The translations under genes and the position numbers were made by a program. Below the pieces are notes generated by a model. That model searched no databases. It saw only the letters and a list, made by a program, of their open reading frames with translations, and had not been told where the DNA came from. From contig NZ_CP014137.1 of NCBI RefSeq assembly GCF_002291445.1, positions 4,216,001 through 4,280,000 of the forward strand: 64,000 nucleotides of DNA, given 5' to 3'. The DNA is from Brenneria goodwinii (GTDB taxonomy: Bacteria > Pseudomonadota > Gammaproteobacteria > Enterobacterales > Enterobacteriaceae). Position 1 is the stretch's first letter; every line of letters starts with the position of its first letter. Positions 27,874 through 36,070 of the stretch are shown here, piece after piece.

Positions 27874-30800
27874 TTACTGCCAGTTTGCCGCCAGCACCTG
27901 CTCGAACTGAGGGCGCTGTTCCGGCGTTAGCCGGATCTCTCCGCCTCTCGGCGCGCCGAATGCGGCCATGGCATCAATGAGGCTGTCCACATTGGCGGCG
28001 GCCAGCGATGCGCCTTCGGTTTGAATGCTGTCAAGGCGCTGACCGGCGTCGGTATACCAGTTTTGTACCACGACGCGATCGGGCGAACCGATGACATCGA
28101 TCATCAGGTCGTTTTTATATCGCGACAGCCACAGAGCGTCGTTGGCGATACCCTCAAAACGCAGGACGTCGAAATCGGCGTCCGGCGTACCGGACTGATT
28201 CCTGATTACCGTCTGGTTTTCGCCGGCGGCGAAGACATAGGTATCGCTGCCGTCCCCGCCAATCAGAAGATCGTTGCCGCGTCCGCCGTACAGGGTGTCG
28301 TTGCCGCCTTCGCCTTTAATATAATCATTGCCGTTTTCGCCATAGATGACGTCATCGCCGCCGCGGCCCCAGGCCTGATCGTTGCCGTCGCCCAGCAGCA
28401 TAGACTCGCTTTTATCTCGATAACCGACCAATTTATCGATGCCGTCGGTGCCGCGCCGCACCGTGCGTTTTTCCACCTCGGCCTGATTGAGCGAGGTGCC
28501 GTCGGCGAACACGATATGGTTCAGTTTGAAATGGTCGCTCATTCCCCGAAACCAGTTCTGTACGGTAATGGTATCGCCGTCGCCATACCCGATAATCAGA
28601 TCGCTGTCGCGGTGCGTGAAGTCGAGATCGTCTGCCGTAATGCCGTCGCCGAAGCGCAGCGTGTCGCTGCTCGGCGTAACCTGGGGGAGAGCCATGTTGG
28701 TGCGGCACTCGATTAATAAATCCTGACCGTCTCCCCGTTCGAACAGGTAGGTGTCGTCGCCGTAGGAACCATAGAGGGTATCGTTGCCGCTGCCGCCATT
28801 CAGCGTATTGGCATAGCGGTATCTGCGGTGGCTGAGGGTTTCCAGCACGTCATCGCCCGCGCCGCCCAGCAACGTATCGGCTCCCTGACCGCGCAGGGTA
28901 TCGTTGCCGTCGCCGCCGTCGAGCACGCCGGTGCCGAGCAGCGTATCGTTGCCCGCTTCGCCGTACAGTGTGTTGGCGCCTTCGCCGTCGTTTAAACTAT
29001 CGTCGCCGTCGCCGCCATACAGGGCGTCATTGCCCTGGTTGCCGTAGAGCGTGTCATGGCCTGTGCCGCCCGCCAGCATGTCGTTGCCGCTGCCGCCATG
29101 GAGGATGTCATCGCCTTCGTCGCCATACAGCCGATCGTCGCCGCCCAGGCCGTAAATCGTATCGTTGCCCGCCAGTGTATTAATGACGTCGCCTTTATCG
29201 TCGCCGAATGCCGTATCGTCCCCGGTTGTACGCGATGCGGCGTTTAGCGCATCCAGCATCTGCTGCTGGCTCAGGCTGCCGCCGTCGATAAAATGGAGCC
29301 GCTCGATAGCGCCAGTGGCCACCGAGCCGTCGGCGTTGAAGAAATTGTCGATGCGCACCGAACCGGCGTTGCTGCCGTCGGCGTTTTTGACCTGGATATG
29401 GACCGTGGCGGCGTCTCGTGAGAATGTCAGATCGGTCTGGCTGATACCGTTGCCGAATAGAATTTGATCCATACCGCCGCGATCGGAGAGGGTATCGTCG
29501 CCCTGGTTGCGGAAGATATAGTAGCTGTCGTCTTTCCACTGTCCCTGGAGCCGGTCGTTGCCGTCGAAGCCAATAAAGGCGGACCCGGTATTCACGCCGG
29601 ACAGATTATCGTCGCCCGTTGTGCCGAACAGGACGCTAGATTCAAAGAAGGGCGCCAGGCTGGCGTTGGCGTCGATAATCGCCTGGAAAGCGGCGTCGCG
29701 TCTGCTCCGGTAGCCGGGCGAATAGGCGCCCAGATCGGTCAGAATCGCCAATACGCCGGTGATACGTTCAACCCGGCTCTCGGCGTACAGCGCTTGCAGT
29801 TTGCTTTCCAGCGCGGCCCAGTCAACCGTAATGCTGTGCGCGTCGGAACCAAACGCCGAACGAATGCTATCCAGCTCTTCGACATAGTTGGTTTGCGCCT
29901 GGAGTTGCGCAGCGGTGAAGCGTTTGAACTTCTGATACTCCTCCTTGAGGATTGAGGCCGCTCCGGGAGGCGGATTGGCACTCTCTTTGCCCGAGTTCCA
30001 TGCACTTACAAATGGGCGGCCGGTCAGACTTTCCAGCGCGACAAGCTGGCGCGCGTCCATATAATGACTGACTCCCCGCGAGTCGCGGCTATGGGGATCG
30101 ACATCGGCAACCCCGGTCCAGCGGTAGATCAGGTCGTCAAGCAGAGCATCGCGGTCTGCGCCGTCTGCGGCCGCGGTATATTGGTTCAGCAGGTCTTTCA
30201 ACCCAGGATCGAGTATTATCGCCTGGCGCAAATCGTGCACCTTGCCAAACCCTTTGGCGTTAGCCAGAGACAGTGACTCGATGGTCAGCTTGATATCGCC
30301 GCTGTTGATGCGGCGAGCGCTATCCACCTTGAACCACACATCCGCCGCGCTGGACGTTGTACCATCGCTCAGCGTCACGCTTGCCGTCTGACGGTGCTGG
30401 TGGCCGTGGGCATCGACGCGGCTGGAATTGTTGTAGTCGGTGCTGATGGCGGCCACGCCAGCGTCGGCAAGGCTTTGCAGCTCGCCTTTATCGCTGATGC
30501 CGTTGCCGTTAAGGTCGCGCCAGATTTGCAGGGTGGCGTAGGCGGCATCCTGCGCGTCGATGGCCTTGTCGCCGTTATCATCATACTCGGCCAGCGCCAG
30601 GAAGCCGTTGTCGGCCGTCTCGCCGTTGCTCAGTATGCTGTGGTTGCCGAACAGTTCGCCGCCGTTGCTGATGCGGCCGTCGCCGTTGCGATCGAGCGCC
30701 AGCAGTCCGTCGTCGGGGCTCACCCAGCCGGTCAGTTCGCTCAGCGCGTCACTATTGAAATCGAAATACGCCGCGCCGGTTTTCAGCGTTTCGATGCCGT

Positions 30801-32067
30801 CGCCATCCAGATCGATAACAATGGGCGAGGTAGCGTTTTCGGCCTTGCCGGTATCCGGCGCTTCATCCGGCTCGTCGTCGCTCAACACGATGTTCAGCGA
30901 GTTTTTATCCTTATCATAATTGCGAATGGTCAGGCTTCCGTTAACGGTCAGCGTACTGCCGTCCAGCACATACTCGTTGCCGCCGGCGTAATAAGTATTC
31001 TCGGGATCGTCTTCCTGGCGGGTGCCGCCGGTGAGGAGTTTGTTGTTGAAGTAAATACTTCCTTTATGATCCGAATCGAGAATGGTATCGCAGTCATCAA
31101 CGAAATAAATATCGTTTCCGGCTTCGCCTTTTAGGATATCGTCACCCAGTCCGCCAATAAGAATATCATCGTGATGGGTTCCTTTGATGGTGTCATTTCC
31201 TGCTCCCCCCACATAAGCAACACCATTGTCGGCATAGTTCCCCAGGTGCCGGTGGTCGTCCAGATCTTCATTTTTTGCATCATAGCCCGTCATGACGTCG
31301 CTTTGCCGGCTGCCATAGAATATCGGCTTGTTATCGAACAGCGCCCGCGTTGAACCGGACGCGAACAGTTCATCCGTCAAGCTCTGGATTTCACTCAACA
31401 GGGATAACTTAGGCGTAAGGCTTTCGCGGGGTTTTGAGGCAACCGCCTGACGGTAACCCTCCGCATCCAGTGTCGTCAGGGGGCGATCCCCTGTAAAGTT
31501 AATGATAACCTTTCGCCCGATGCCGGAAGGATCGACGATCTCCTCAAGATAGCCGTTGCCCAGTCTGGCCAGCTTGTCTCCAGATTCGAAGTCGAAGTTT
31601 TCGGGGCCGCGGTTAAGGGGAGTAATGGCGAAGTTTTCTATCCGTCGGCTGCCATCTTTTTCAACGATAAAGCGGACGCGATCGTCAATCTCAAACGCCG
31701 TTGAGTTCCAGATATATACCCGTGCGGCATAGTCGTCGGTGTCGTCGCTGAAAGCCCACTGCTTCTGTACAATCCATTTTTCATCCACGTCAAGTAGGTC
31801 ACGCATGTCTTGCTCGTTGTAGCTGCCGACAGGTAGATCGTCCGAGGCAAAAAATTTATTGATGATTTCAAAATCGGCGGGGGAGGTGAAGCGGCCAACC
31901 TCGGCCATGTAGTCGTTAATGTCTACTTCTGTAGAGGCTTCCGCCTTAGCCGCCTGTATTTCTTCAGCGGAGGCGCGGATAAGGCGCTCATCCAGCAGGT
32001 CGACGGGGCGTGACTTTGTGCCGTAGAGGTAAAGGTTGGTAATCTCTTCCGGGGTCAGTACGGGCAT
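27874..32067 (-). CDS. Large RTX (FrpC-like) exported protein, probable toxin
   Basis: A 1397-residue acidic protein with no Sec signal, as expected for type I export. Approximate layout: residues 1-280 form a region I cannot assign; 285-325 hold a first cluster of Ca-binding nonapeptides (GGAGNDTIKG, GGLGDDILKG); 410-530 hold EF-hand-like loops of FrpC type (DLDGDGIET, DRNGDGRISNGGELFG, DLNGNGISDKGEL); 655 has DVDPHSRDSRG, also FrpC-like; 950-1110 and 1223-1280 are long runs of GGxGxDxxx repeats; VQNWF and VQNWY units match the haemolysin-type Ca-binding-related domain; the last ~55 residues should be the secretion signal. The start ATG follows AAGGAG. No HlyC-type acyltransferase is nearby. 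Toxin function is inferred from the array of immunity-like genes upstream. Confidence 0.9.
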   Translation of the reverse strand: MPVLTPEEITNLYLYGTKSRPVDLLDERLIRASAEEIQAAKAEASTEVDINDYMAEVGRFTSPADFEIINKFFASDDLPVGSYNEQDMRDLLDVDEKWIVQKQWAFSDDTDDYAARVYIWNSTAFEIDDRVRFIVEKDGSRRIENFAITPLNRGPENFDFESGDKLARLGNGYLEEIVDPSGIGRKVIINFTGDRPLTTLDAEGYRQAVASKPRESLTPKLSLLSEIQSLTDELFASGSTRALFDNKPIFYGSRQSDVMTGYDAKNEDLDDHRHLGNYADNGVAYVGGAGNDTIKGTHHDDILIGGLGDDILKGEAGNDIYFVDDCDTILDSDHKGSIYFNNKLLTGGTRQEDDPENTYYAGGNEYVLDGSTLTVNGSLTIRNYDKDKNSLNIVLSDDEPDEAPDTGKAENATSPIVIDLDGDGIETLKTGAAYFDFNSDALSELTGWVSPDDGLLALDRNGDGRISNGGELFGNHSILSNGETADNGFLALAEYDDNGDKAIDAQDAAYATLQIWRDLNGNGISDKGELQSLADAGVAAISTDYNNSSRVDAHGHQHRQTASVTLSDGTTSSAADVWFKVDSARRINSGDIKLTIESLSLANAKGFGKVHDLRQAIILDPGLKDLLNQYTAAADGADRDALLDDLIYRWTGVADVDPHSRDSRGVSHYMDARQLVALESLTGRPFVSAWNSGKESANPPPGAASILKEEYQKFKRFTAAQLQAQTNYVEELDSIRSAFGSDAHSITVDWAALESKLQALYAESRVERITGVLAILTDLGAYSPGYRSRRDAAFQAIIDANASLAPFFESSVLFGTTGDDNLSGVNTGSAFIGFDGNDRLQGQWKDDSYYIFRNQGDDTLSDRGGMDQILFGNGISQTDLTFSRDAATVHIQVKNADGSNAGSVRIDNFFNADGSVATGAIERLHFIDGGSLSQQQMLDALNAASRTTGDDTAFGDDKGDVINTLAGNDTIYGLGGDDRLYGDEGDDILHGGSGNDMLAGGTGHDTLYGNQGNDALYGGDGDDSLNDGEGANTLYGEAGNDTLLGTGVLDGGDGNDTLRGQGADTLLGGAGDDVLETLSHRRYRYANTLNGGSGNDTLYGSYGDDTYLFERGDGQDLLIECRTNMALPQVTPSSDTLRFGDGITADDLDFTHRDSDLIIGYGDGDTITVQNWFRGMSDHFKLNHIVFADGTSLNQAEVEKRTVRRGTDGIDKLVGYRDKSESMLLGDGNDQAWGRGGDDVIYGENGNDYIKGEGGNDTLYGGRGNDLLIGGDGSDTYVFAAGENQTVIRNQSGTPDADFDVLRFEGIANDALWLSRYKNDLMIDVIGSPDRVVVQNWYTDAGQRLDSIQTEGASLAAANVDSLIDAMAAFGAPRGGEIRLTPEQRPQFEQVLAANWQ

Positions 32068-32093
32068 AGCATTTCTCCTTGTTTGCTATCGGG

Positions 32094-32573
32094 TCAGATT
32101 CCTGACCATGGATGACCGCAATTAGATATCGCGACAAATTCAGTAACCGTTTTTGATGCGCGCTGGTTGTTTGCATCCAGATAAAAGGTCTGGTACTTCA
32201 CTTCGACAAAGCTGCTGATGCTACCCCATAGCCGATCTCCCAGCGTGATTTGGTAGCCCAAGCGCTCCTGAACATTGGTGATTCGGCAGCAGTCCGGGTT
32301 GGCCTGCCGGAAGTGAGCGATGTCTTTGTAGGGGAAGGGCGGCGTTGTAGCATTTGATAGCTCACGCGTTCCGCCATATAACGTGGAACGGTAATGTGCC
32401 TGCGTATTCCGGAGAGCGATGGTGATTTTTTCCTCGTCGGAAAGGCGCTTATAGGTCTCAAAGCAGAAGCCGAAATAATTGAGCGTCAGATGCATAATGA
32501 TGGCAACCAGCGGGAAGAGCAGCAGTAAAAACAGCGCTTCCCGCAGTAGCTTCCAGATAGTCATGTTATTCAC
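32094..32573 (-). CDS. Immunity-like single-pass membrane protein, copy 1
   Basis: A 159-residue protein with one N-terminal membrane segment (about residues 12-34) and an extracytoplasmic domain. It shares with the next three genes the pattern GFCFE, an EKITIAL-type helix, NPDCC, a Tyr-rich YQTFYLD strand and a final NCG. It ends 26 bases before the RTX gene on the same strand, so they are almost certainly co-transcribed. A GTG at 32573 and an ATG at 32564 are both possible starts. I do not recognise the family; a role as immunity to the RTX protein is inferred from position, topology and multiplication. Confidence 0.75.
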   Translation of the reverse strand: MNNMTIWKLLREALFLLLLFPLVAIIMHLTLNYFGFCFETYKRLSDEEKITIALRNTQAHYRSTLYGGTRELSNATTPPFPYKDIAHFRQANPDCCRITNVQERLGYQITLGDRLWGSISSFVEVKYQTFYLDANNQRASKTVTEFVAISNCGHPWSGI

Positions 32574-32686
32574 CCGCCTGTTTTTGGTGTGCGCTTAATG
32601 CCTGATTGACGGAGTTCGTCCTGGCGCGTTTTTTCCGGGTCAGTATCGGTATCATATTTTCTCTTTTGGGTTGTCTGGTCACCGAT

Positions 32687-33238
32687 TCACCACGGCATGC
32701 CGCAGTTGTATATCACGACACGGTTAGTCACCGTCTGTGATGCGTGCCGGTTATCCGCATCCCGGTAAAACACCTTGTAAGTCACGTTAACCGCACTGCC
32801 TGCGCCGCCTGTCAAACGACTTTTTAGCGAGGCATAGTCACTGATCTGTTTCCAGGAAAGAATTTTGCAGCAATCCGGGTTAACGTCCCGGAAATGGGCG
32901 ATATCGCGATAGTCGATCGGGTGTTCGGGCCGCTCTCTTTTGGTCCATTCCCTCCAGTAAGGCGAAGAGGTGTCGTTGCCCATATTTATCAATGGCGGGT
33001 AGGTCGCCAGTATATATCTGATGGCCGTGGTTATTTTCTCTTCACGGGAAAGCGGCCGCATGTTTTCGAAGCAGAAACCGGAAAAATTAAGCGCCAGGCA
33101 CAGCAGGACGGTAACCGGGGTCGCATAAAGCAGAAAGATGAAGGTTTTTTTGACATTCAAACGCCTGAGCGCCAGCCGCAGGAGTACGGTGAACAGCATA
33201 GCTGCCATTAGAAATATAAGATGATTATTATTGGTCAT
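32687..33238 (-). CDS. Immunity-like membrane protein, copy 2
   Basis: A 183-residue paralogue of the protein at 32094-32573, with two N-terminal hydrophobic segments (about 7-22 and 31-50). The shared features are LNFSGFCFENMRPLSREEKI, DIAHFRDVNPDCC, VFYRDADNRHASQTVTN (VFYRDADNR core) and the ending NCGMPW. The two proteins are clearly a duplication (YKDIAHFRQANPDCC versus YRDIAHFRDVNPDCC). The gene lies 113 bases upstream of copy 1 in the same direction. The function is unknown; immunity is inferred. Confidence 0.75.
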   Translation of the reverse strand: MTNNNHLIFLMAAMLFTVLLRLALRRLNVKKTFIFLLYATPVTVLLCLALNFSGFCFENMRPLSREEKITTAIRYILATYPPLINMGNDTSSPYWREWTKRERPEHPIDYRDIAHFRDVNPDCCKILSWKQISDYASLKSRLTGGAGSAVNVTYKVFYRDADNRHASQTVTNRVVIYNCGMPW

Positions 33239-33420
33239 GCTATTTATTCATCCTGAATAATTTGATGAGCGGTAGCCGTAAGTTCCATAGACAGATTGTG
33301 GGTAGCATTACCCGGTGTAAAAAGTAAATAAATATCGAAAAACATTCCCACAGTGAATTTGGTTACCGCACTAATGTTTATCTTTTAACTTTATGAATTA
33401 CCTTTAACTGTTTGTTATTA

Positions 33421-33683
33421 TGCTAATTAATTTATATTGAAATAATTTAATTTCGTACTAATGATTCCATTAGCGGATAGTTGCCAAACGATGAGAGCTA
33501 TTTTATACATTGAAGCTCAATGTGCTTCAATGAAATTTTTGTGAACGTTTTTTATTTTTTCTGCCGAGTAAGAATGTTAATTGAGAATTATTGTAATGAA
33601 TTAAAGTTATTATTGGTTCTGAGGACCAATTTATTGGTAACTTGCTCTGCGCTGGGAAGTGCCATAATTCTATCCTTGAAATA
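33421..33683 (-). repeat. Intergenic repeat unit, copy 1
   Basis: One of three near-identical blocks (33421-33683, 34312-34583, 35206-35478) lying between the immunity-like genes with a spacing of 900 and 895 bases. Each contains a CATTGAAGC/GCTTCAATG hairpin (here 33508-33532) and a 25-codon ORF. This copy is the most diverged at its left end. Confidence 0.85.
33588..33665 (-). CDS. 25-codon ORF resembling the RTX protein N-terminus, copy 1
   Basis: Starts MALPSAEQVTNKLVLRT and ends FNSLQ-stop. Aligned without gaps to the RTX N-terminus (MPVLTPEEITNLYLYGT), it shares Met1, Glu7, Thr10, Asn11 and Thr17, with conservative changes at L/V, S/T, Q/E, V/I and V/L. The upstream sequence here is CAAGGATAG, a weaker ribosome binding site than in the other copies. 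It could be a toxin-gene stub or a genuine small protein. Confidence 0.4.
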   Translation of the reverse strand: MALPSAEQVTNKLVLRTNNNFNSLQ

Positions 33684-33739
33684 ATATTGAATTTTGATTA
33701 AAAATCGTAATGTTAATTTTCACCTGTTGGGTGTATTTT

Positions 33740-34303
33740 TTATGTAAGAGATAAGCCTAAGGCATAACCGCAATTATTAACTTGATAATATATGTATTTA
33801 GAAAAAATTTCTTTATAAGTATTGTGTTTTTTATCTATATAGCGAATCTTATGTCGAAAATCGAACATACCATCGCCGATGCCATCCGTGCGTTCCCATA
33901 AATCGAAAACAGGTCCCTCGACCAATCCCCAAGTACGTTCGCAACAAGCCGGATTTTCTTTTATGAATGCCTCTTTGCTGTTGTACTGAATCAAAATGAA
34001 GCGTTGTTCCAATTCGTCAAAATCGTCAGAATTAATGCGTTCTGCTTTTCTTATCTCTAAATAATCATCAGTAATCTGATATTGCAGATACTTGGCGATA
34101 GCAATATCCAGCCGTTCCTGCGTGGTATAACGCTTTCCCATTCGTTGATTATCCCAGGTGCAGTAGCCGAGATAGTTACGTGTACTGGTATAGATCATTT
34201 CAATAATCGCAACAATCACCAGAGTGATAAACATTAGCAGTAATATTTTTAGGATGAATTTGATTACCGAGCTAACTTTTATTTTTGGTTTTTTGCTAAT
34301 CAC
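33740..34303 (-). CDS. Immunity-like membrane protein, copy 3
   Basis: A 187-residue protein with one N-terminal membrane segment (about residues 16-36) after a Lys-rich tail (MISKKPKIKV). It shares with copies 1 and 2 the pattern GYCTW, an ERLDIAI helix, KENPACCE, RYIDKKHNTYKEI and the ending NNCGYALG. It is closest to copy 4, with identical first eight residues. The start is a GTG at 34303 preceded by AGGA at a spacing of seven. Base composition is much more A/T-rich than the RTX gene. Function inferred as above. Confidence 0.75.
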   Translation of the reverse strand: MISKKPKIKVSSVIKFILKILLLMFITLVIVAIIEMIYTSTRNYLGYCTWDNQRMGKRYTTQERLDIAIAKYLQYQITDDYLEIRKAERINSDDFDELEQRFILIQYNSKEAFIKENPACCERTWGLVEGPVFDLWERTDGIGDGMFDFRHKIRYIDKKHNTYKEIFSKYIYYQVNNCGYALGLSLT

Positions 34304-34311
34304 CTTGGTGT

Positions 34312-34583
34312 CCTGCTATTTATTATTTTGCTAATTAATTTACATTGAATTAGTTGGATGTCTATTCCATTGGCGGATAGTTGCCAAATGATGCGAGCTA
34401 TTTTATACATTGAAGCGCAATGTGCTTCAATGAAATTTTTGTGAACAGTTTTTGTTTTTTCTGCCGAGTAAGAATGTTAATTGAGAATTATTGTAATGAA
34501 TTAAAGTTATTATTGGTTCTGAGGACCAATTTATTGGTAACTTGCTTTGTGCTGGGAAGTGCCATGACTCTCTCCTTGAGATT
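34312..34583 (-). repeat. Intergenic repeat unit, copy 2
   Basis: Almost identical to copy 1 over its right part (only a few substitutions) and to copy 3 throughout. The hairpin is at 34408-34432. Similarity with copy 3 continues into the first codons of the following immunity-like gene. Confidence 0.88.
34488..34565 (-). CDS. 25-codon ORF resembling the RTX protein N-terminus, copy 2
   Basis: Starts MALPSTKQVTNKLVLRT and ends FNSLQ-stop, preceded by a strong CAAGGAGAG. Differs from copy 1 in two residues (A6T, E7K). It lies 184 bases upstream of the immunity-like gene at 33740-34303 in the same direction. Confidence 0.42.
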   Translation of the reverse strand: MALPSTKQVTNKLVLRTNNNFNSLQ

Positions 34584-34641
34584 ATTTGGTTATAATTCAA
34601 TTAATTTGTTTATTGGTTACAGTATTTAAAATATATAGCCA

Positions 34642-35196
34642 CTAGCCACGGCGGGCATAACCGCAGTTGTTTACTTGATAATTTGTATCTTTGGACATAA
34701 TTTCTTTATGGATGCCGGTTTTTTTATCTATATAGCGAATTTTATGCTGGAAAATAAACATGCCGTCGCCGATGCCATCCGCGCGCTCCCAAAATCCGAA
34801 TTGTTCGCCCCATGTGGTGAGTTCACAACACTCTGGGTTTTCTTTCAGAAATTCTTCTTTGTTGCCGTAGGGTATCAAGGTAAAGCGATTTTCTAGATCT
34901 TCAAAGAAATTTCTTCTACGGCGGTTATTATTTTCAATAATCTCAATTTCAGAAAAATCAATAAAATTTTGATTTTTTAAATAATAATTGATAGCGATAT
35001 CCAACCGTTCCTCAGTGGTAAACCGCTTCCCCATTCTTTCTTCATCCCAGGTACAATATCCTTGGTAGGTGCGGATGTTGCTATAGGTACTATCGATAAG
35101 CCAGAGAATCATAATGGTAATAAACATGGCCACGAAAATCTTTAGCATGAATTTTATTAGCGCGATAATTTTTATTTTTGGTTTTTTGCTAATCAC
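34642..35196 (-). CDS. Immunity-like membrane protein, copy 4
   Basis: A 184-residue paralogue of copy 3, with the same Lys-rich tail, one membrane segment (about 14-35), GYCTWDEERMGKRFTTEERL, a variable middle (residues about 75-100), KENPECCEL, WERADGIGDGMF, RYIDKKTGIHKEI and the ending NNCGYARRG. The start is a GTG at 35196 with the same upstream AGGA as copy 3. The variable middle against conserved ends is what one expects if different copies recognise different toxin variants, but this is inference. Confidence 0.75.
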   Translation of the reverse strand: MISKKPKIKIIALIKFMLKIFVAMFITIMILWLIDSTYSNIRTYQGYCTWDEERMGKRFTTEERLDIAINYYLKNQNFIDFSEIEIIENNNRRRRNFFEDLENRFTLIPYGNKEEFLKENPECCELTTWGEQFGFWERADGIGDGMFIFQHKIRYIDKKTGIHKEIMSKDTNYQVNNCGYARRG

Positions 35197-35205
35197 CTTG
35201 GTGTC

Positions 35206-35478
35206 CTGCTATTTATTATTTTACTAATTAATTTACATTGAATTAGTTGGATGTCTATTCCATTGGCGGATAGTTGCCAAATGATGCGAGCTATTTTATA
35301 CATTGAAGCTCAATACGCTTCAATGAAATTTTTGTGAACTGTTTTTAATTTTTTTCTGTTGAGTAAGAATGTTAATTGAAAATTATTGCAACGGATTAAA
35401 GTTGTTATTGATTCTGAGAACCAATTTATTGGTAACCTGCTCTGTGCTGGGAAGTGCCATAACTCTCTCCTTGAGGTG
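35206..35478 (-). repeat. Intergenic repeat unit, copy 3
   Basis: Third copy of the block. The hairpin (35301-35325) keeps both nine-base arms while its loop has changed (TCAATAC instead of TCAATGT), which suggests the structure matters. Confidence 0.88.
35383..35460 (-). CDS. 25-codon ORF resembling the RTX protein N-terminus, copy 3
   Basis: Starts MALPSTEQVTNKLVLRI and ends FNPLQ-stop, preceded by CAAGGAGAG. Against the other copies it carries several silent changes (CAA/CAG, GTC/GTT, AAT/AAC, TTA/TTG) and two replacements (T17I and S23P), so the frame has been kept. It lies 186 bases upstream of the gene at 34642-35196. Confidence 0.42.
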   Translation of the reverse strand: MALPSTEQVTNKLVLRINNNFNPLQ

Positions 35479-35537
35479 TTTGGTTCAAATAGGTTACAGA
35501 TTAGTTAACTAATATAGGTTTTCTTTATTGCATTGAA

Positions 35538-35661
35538 TTAACTGCTTGTATAACCGAAGTTATTAATCACGTAATACGTATTTTGAGATATTATTTCCTT
35601 ACGGACGTTGGTTACTCTGTCGATATAGCGAATTTTATACTGATAAATAAATTTACTTCAA
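35538..35661 (-). pseudogene. C-terminal relic of a fifth immunity-like gene
   Basis: On the minus strand this reads FIYQYKIRYIDRVTNVRKEI, then NTYYVINNFGYTSS-stop, matching the C-termini of copies 3 and 4 (KIRYIDKK..., YYQVNNCGYA). The conserved Cys is replaced by Phe, and a stop (TGA) lies just upstream of the relic. It sits in the same place relative to repeat copy 3 as the intact genes do to the other repeats. Confidence 0.75.
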
Positions 35662-35716
35662 ATACTATTTTTATAGTTTCTTTTTTATATAGGGTTTTAT
35701 TTAGTTAGCCAGATAG

Positions 35717-35965
35717 TCATATTTTTATTTTCTGTTTTTTATATAAATAAATGCAGCTTGAAATATTGTATGGAAACGCTTCCTCTGCATCGCCGGTATA
35801 GATAACCCATTCCTCGCCGTCCGCAACGTTGAACCAGGCAGGCGCGTTCGGCGAAATCTGGAGCGCTTGTGCCGAGATAGATTTGGTTGAAGGTATAACT
35901 GCCGGGCGGGCCAGCGCTATTGTCTTCTGCTCGCTCCTTTTCGGCCTCTTGAAATCTATTGGCAT
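35717..35965 (-). CDS. Small hypothetical protein or gene relic
   Basis: An 82-codon frame starting MPIDFKRPKRSEQKTIALAR and containing WFNVADGEEWVIYTGDAEEAF. The codon choice looks like coding sequence, but there is no ribosome binding site before the ATG, and no family is recognised. It may be the remains of a gene at the right edge of the secretion locus. Confidence 0.3.
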   Translation of the reverse strand: MPIDFKRPKRSEQKTIALARPAVIPSTKSISAQALQISPNAPAWFNVADGEEWVIYTGDAEEAFPYNISSCIYLYKKQKIKI

Positions 35966-36070
35966 AAGTTATGTTTATAGAAAGAAAAAAAATGGCGGAA
36001 CCGCGTTAATGCGTATCATTTTGTTATAGGATACCCGAAAATCATCACACTCTTTTTTGGAACTCTGACA

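Noticed and set aside
28200..29600. Dense short repeats that could suggest a CRISPR or minisatellite array
   Set aside because: The period is nine codons in frame (GGxGxDxxx), with no constant repeat/spacer structure; these are RTX coding repeats.
30394..31134. A 246-codon open frame on the plus strand inside the RTX gene, Val/Ala-rich
   Set aside because: It mirrors the GAT/GGC-rich codons of the repeats; the RTX frame carries the clear motifs.
34420..34629. A 69-codon plus-strand ORF across repeat copy 2
   Set aside because: Not conserved as a frame in repeat copies 1 and 3, while the minus-strand 25-codon ORF is.
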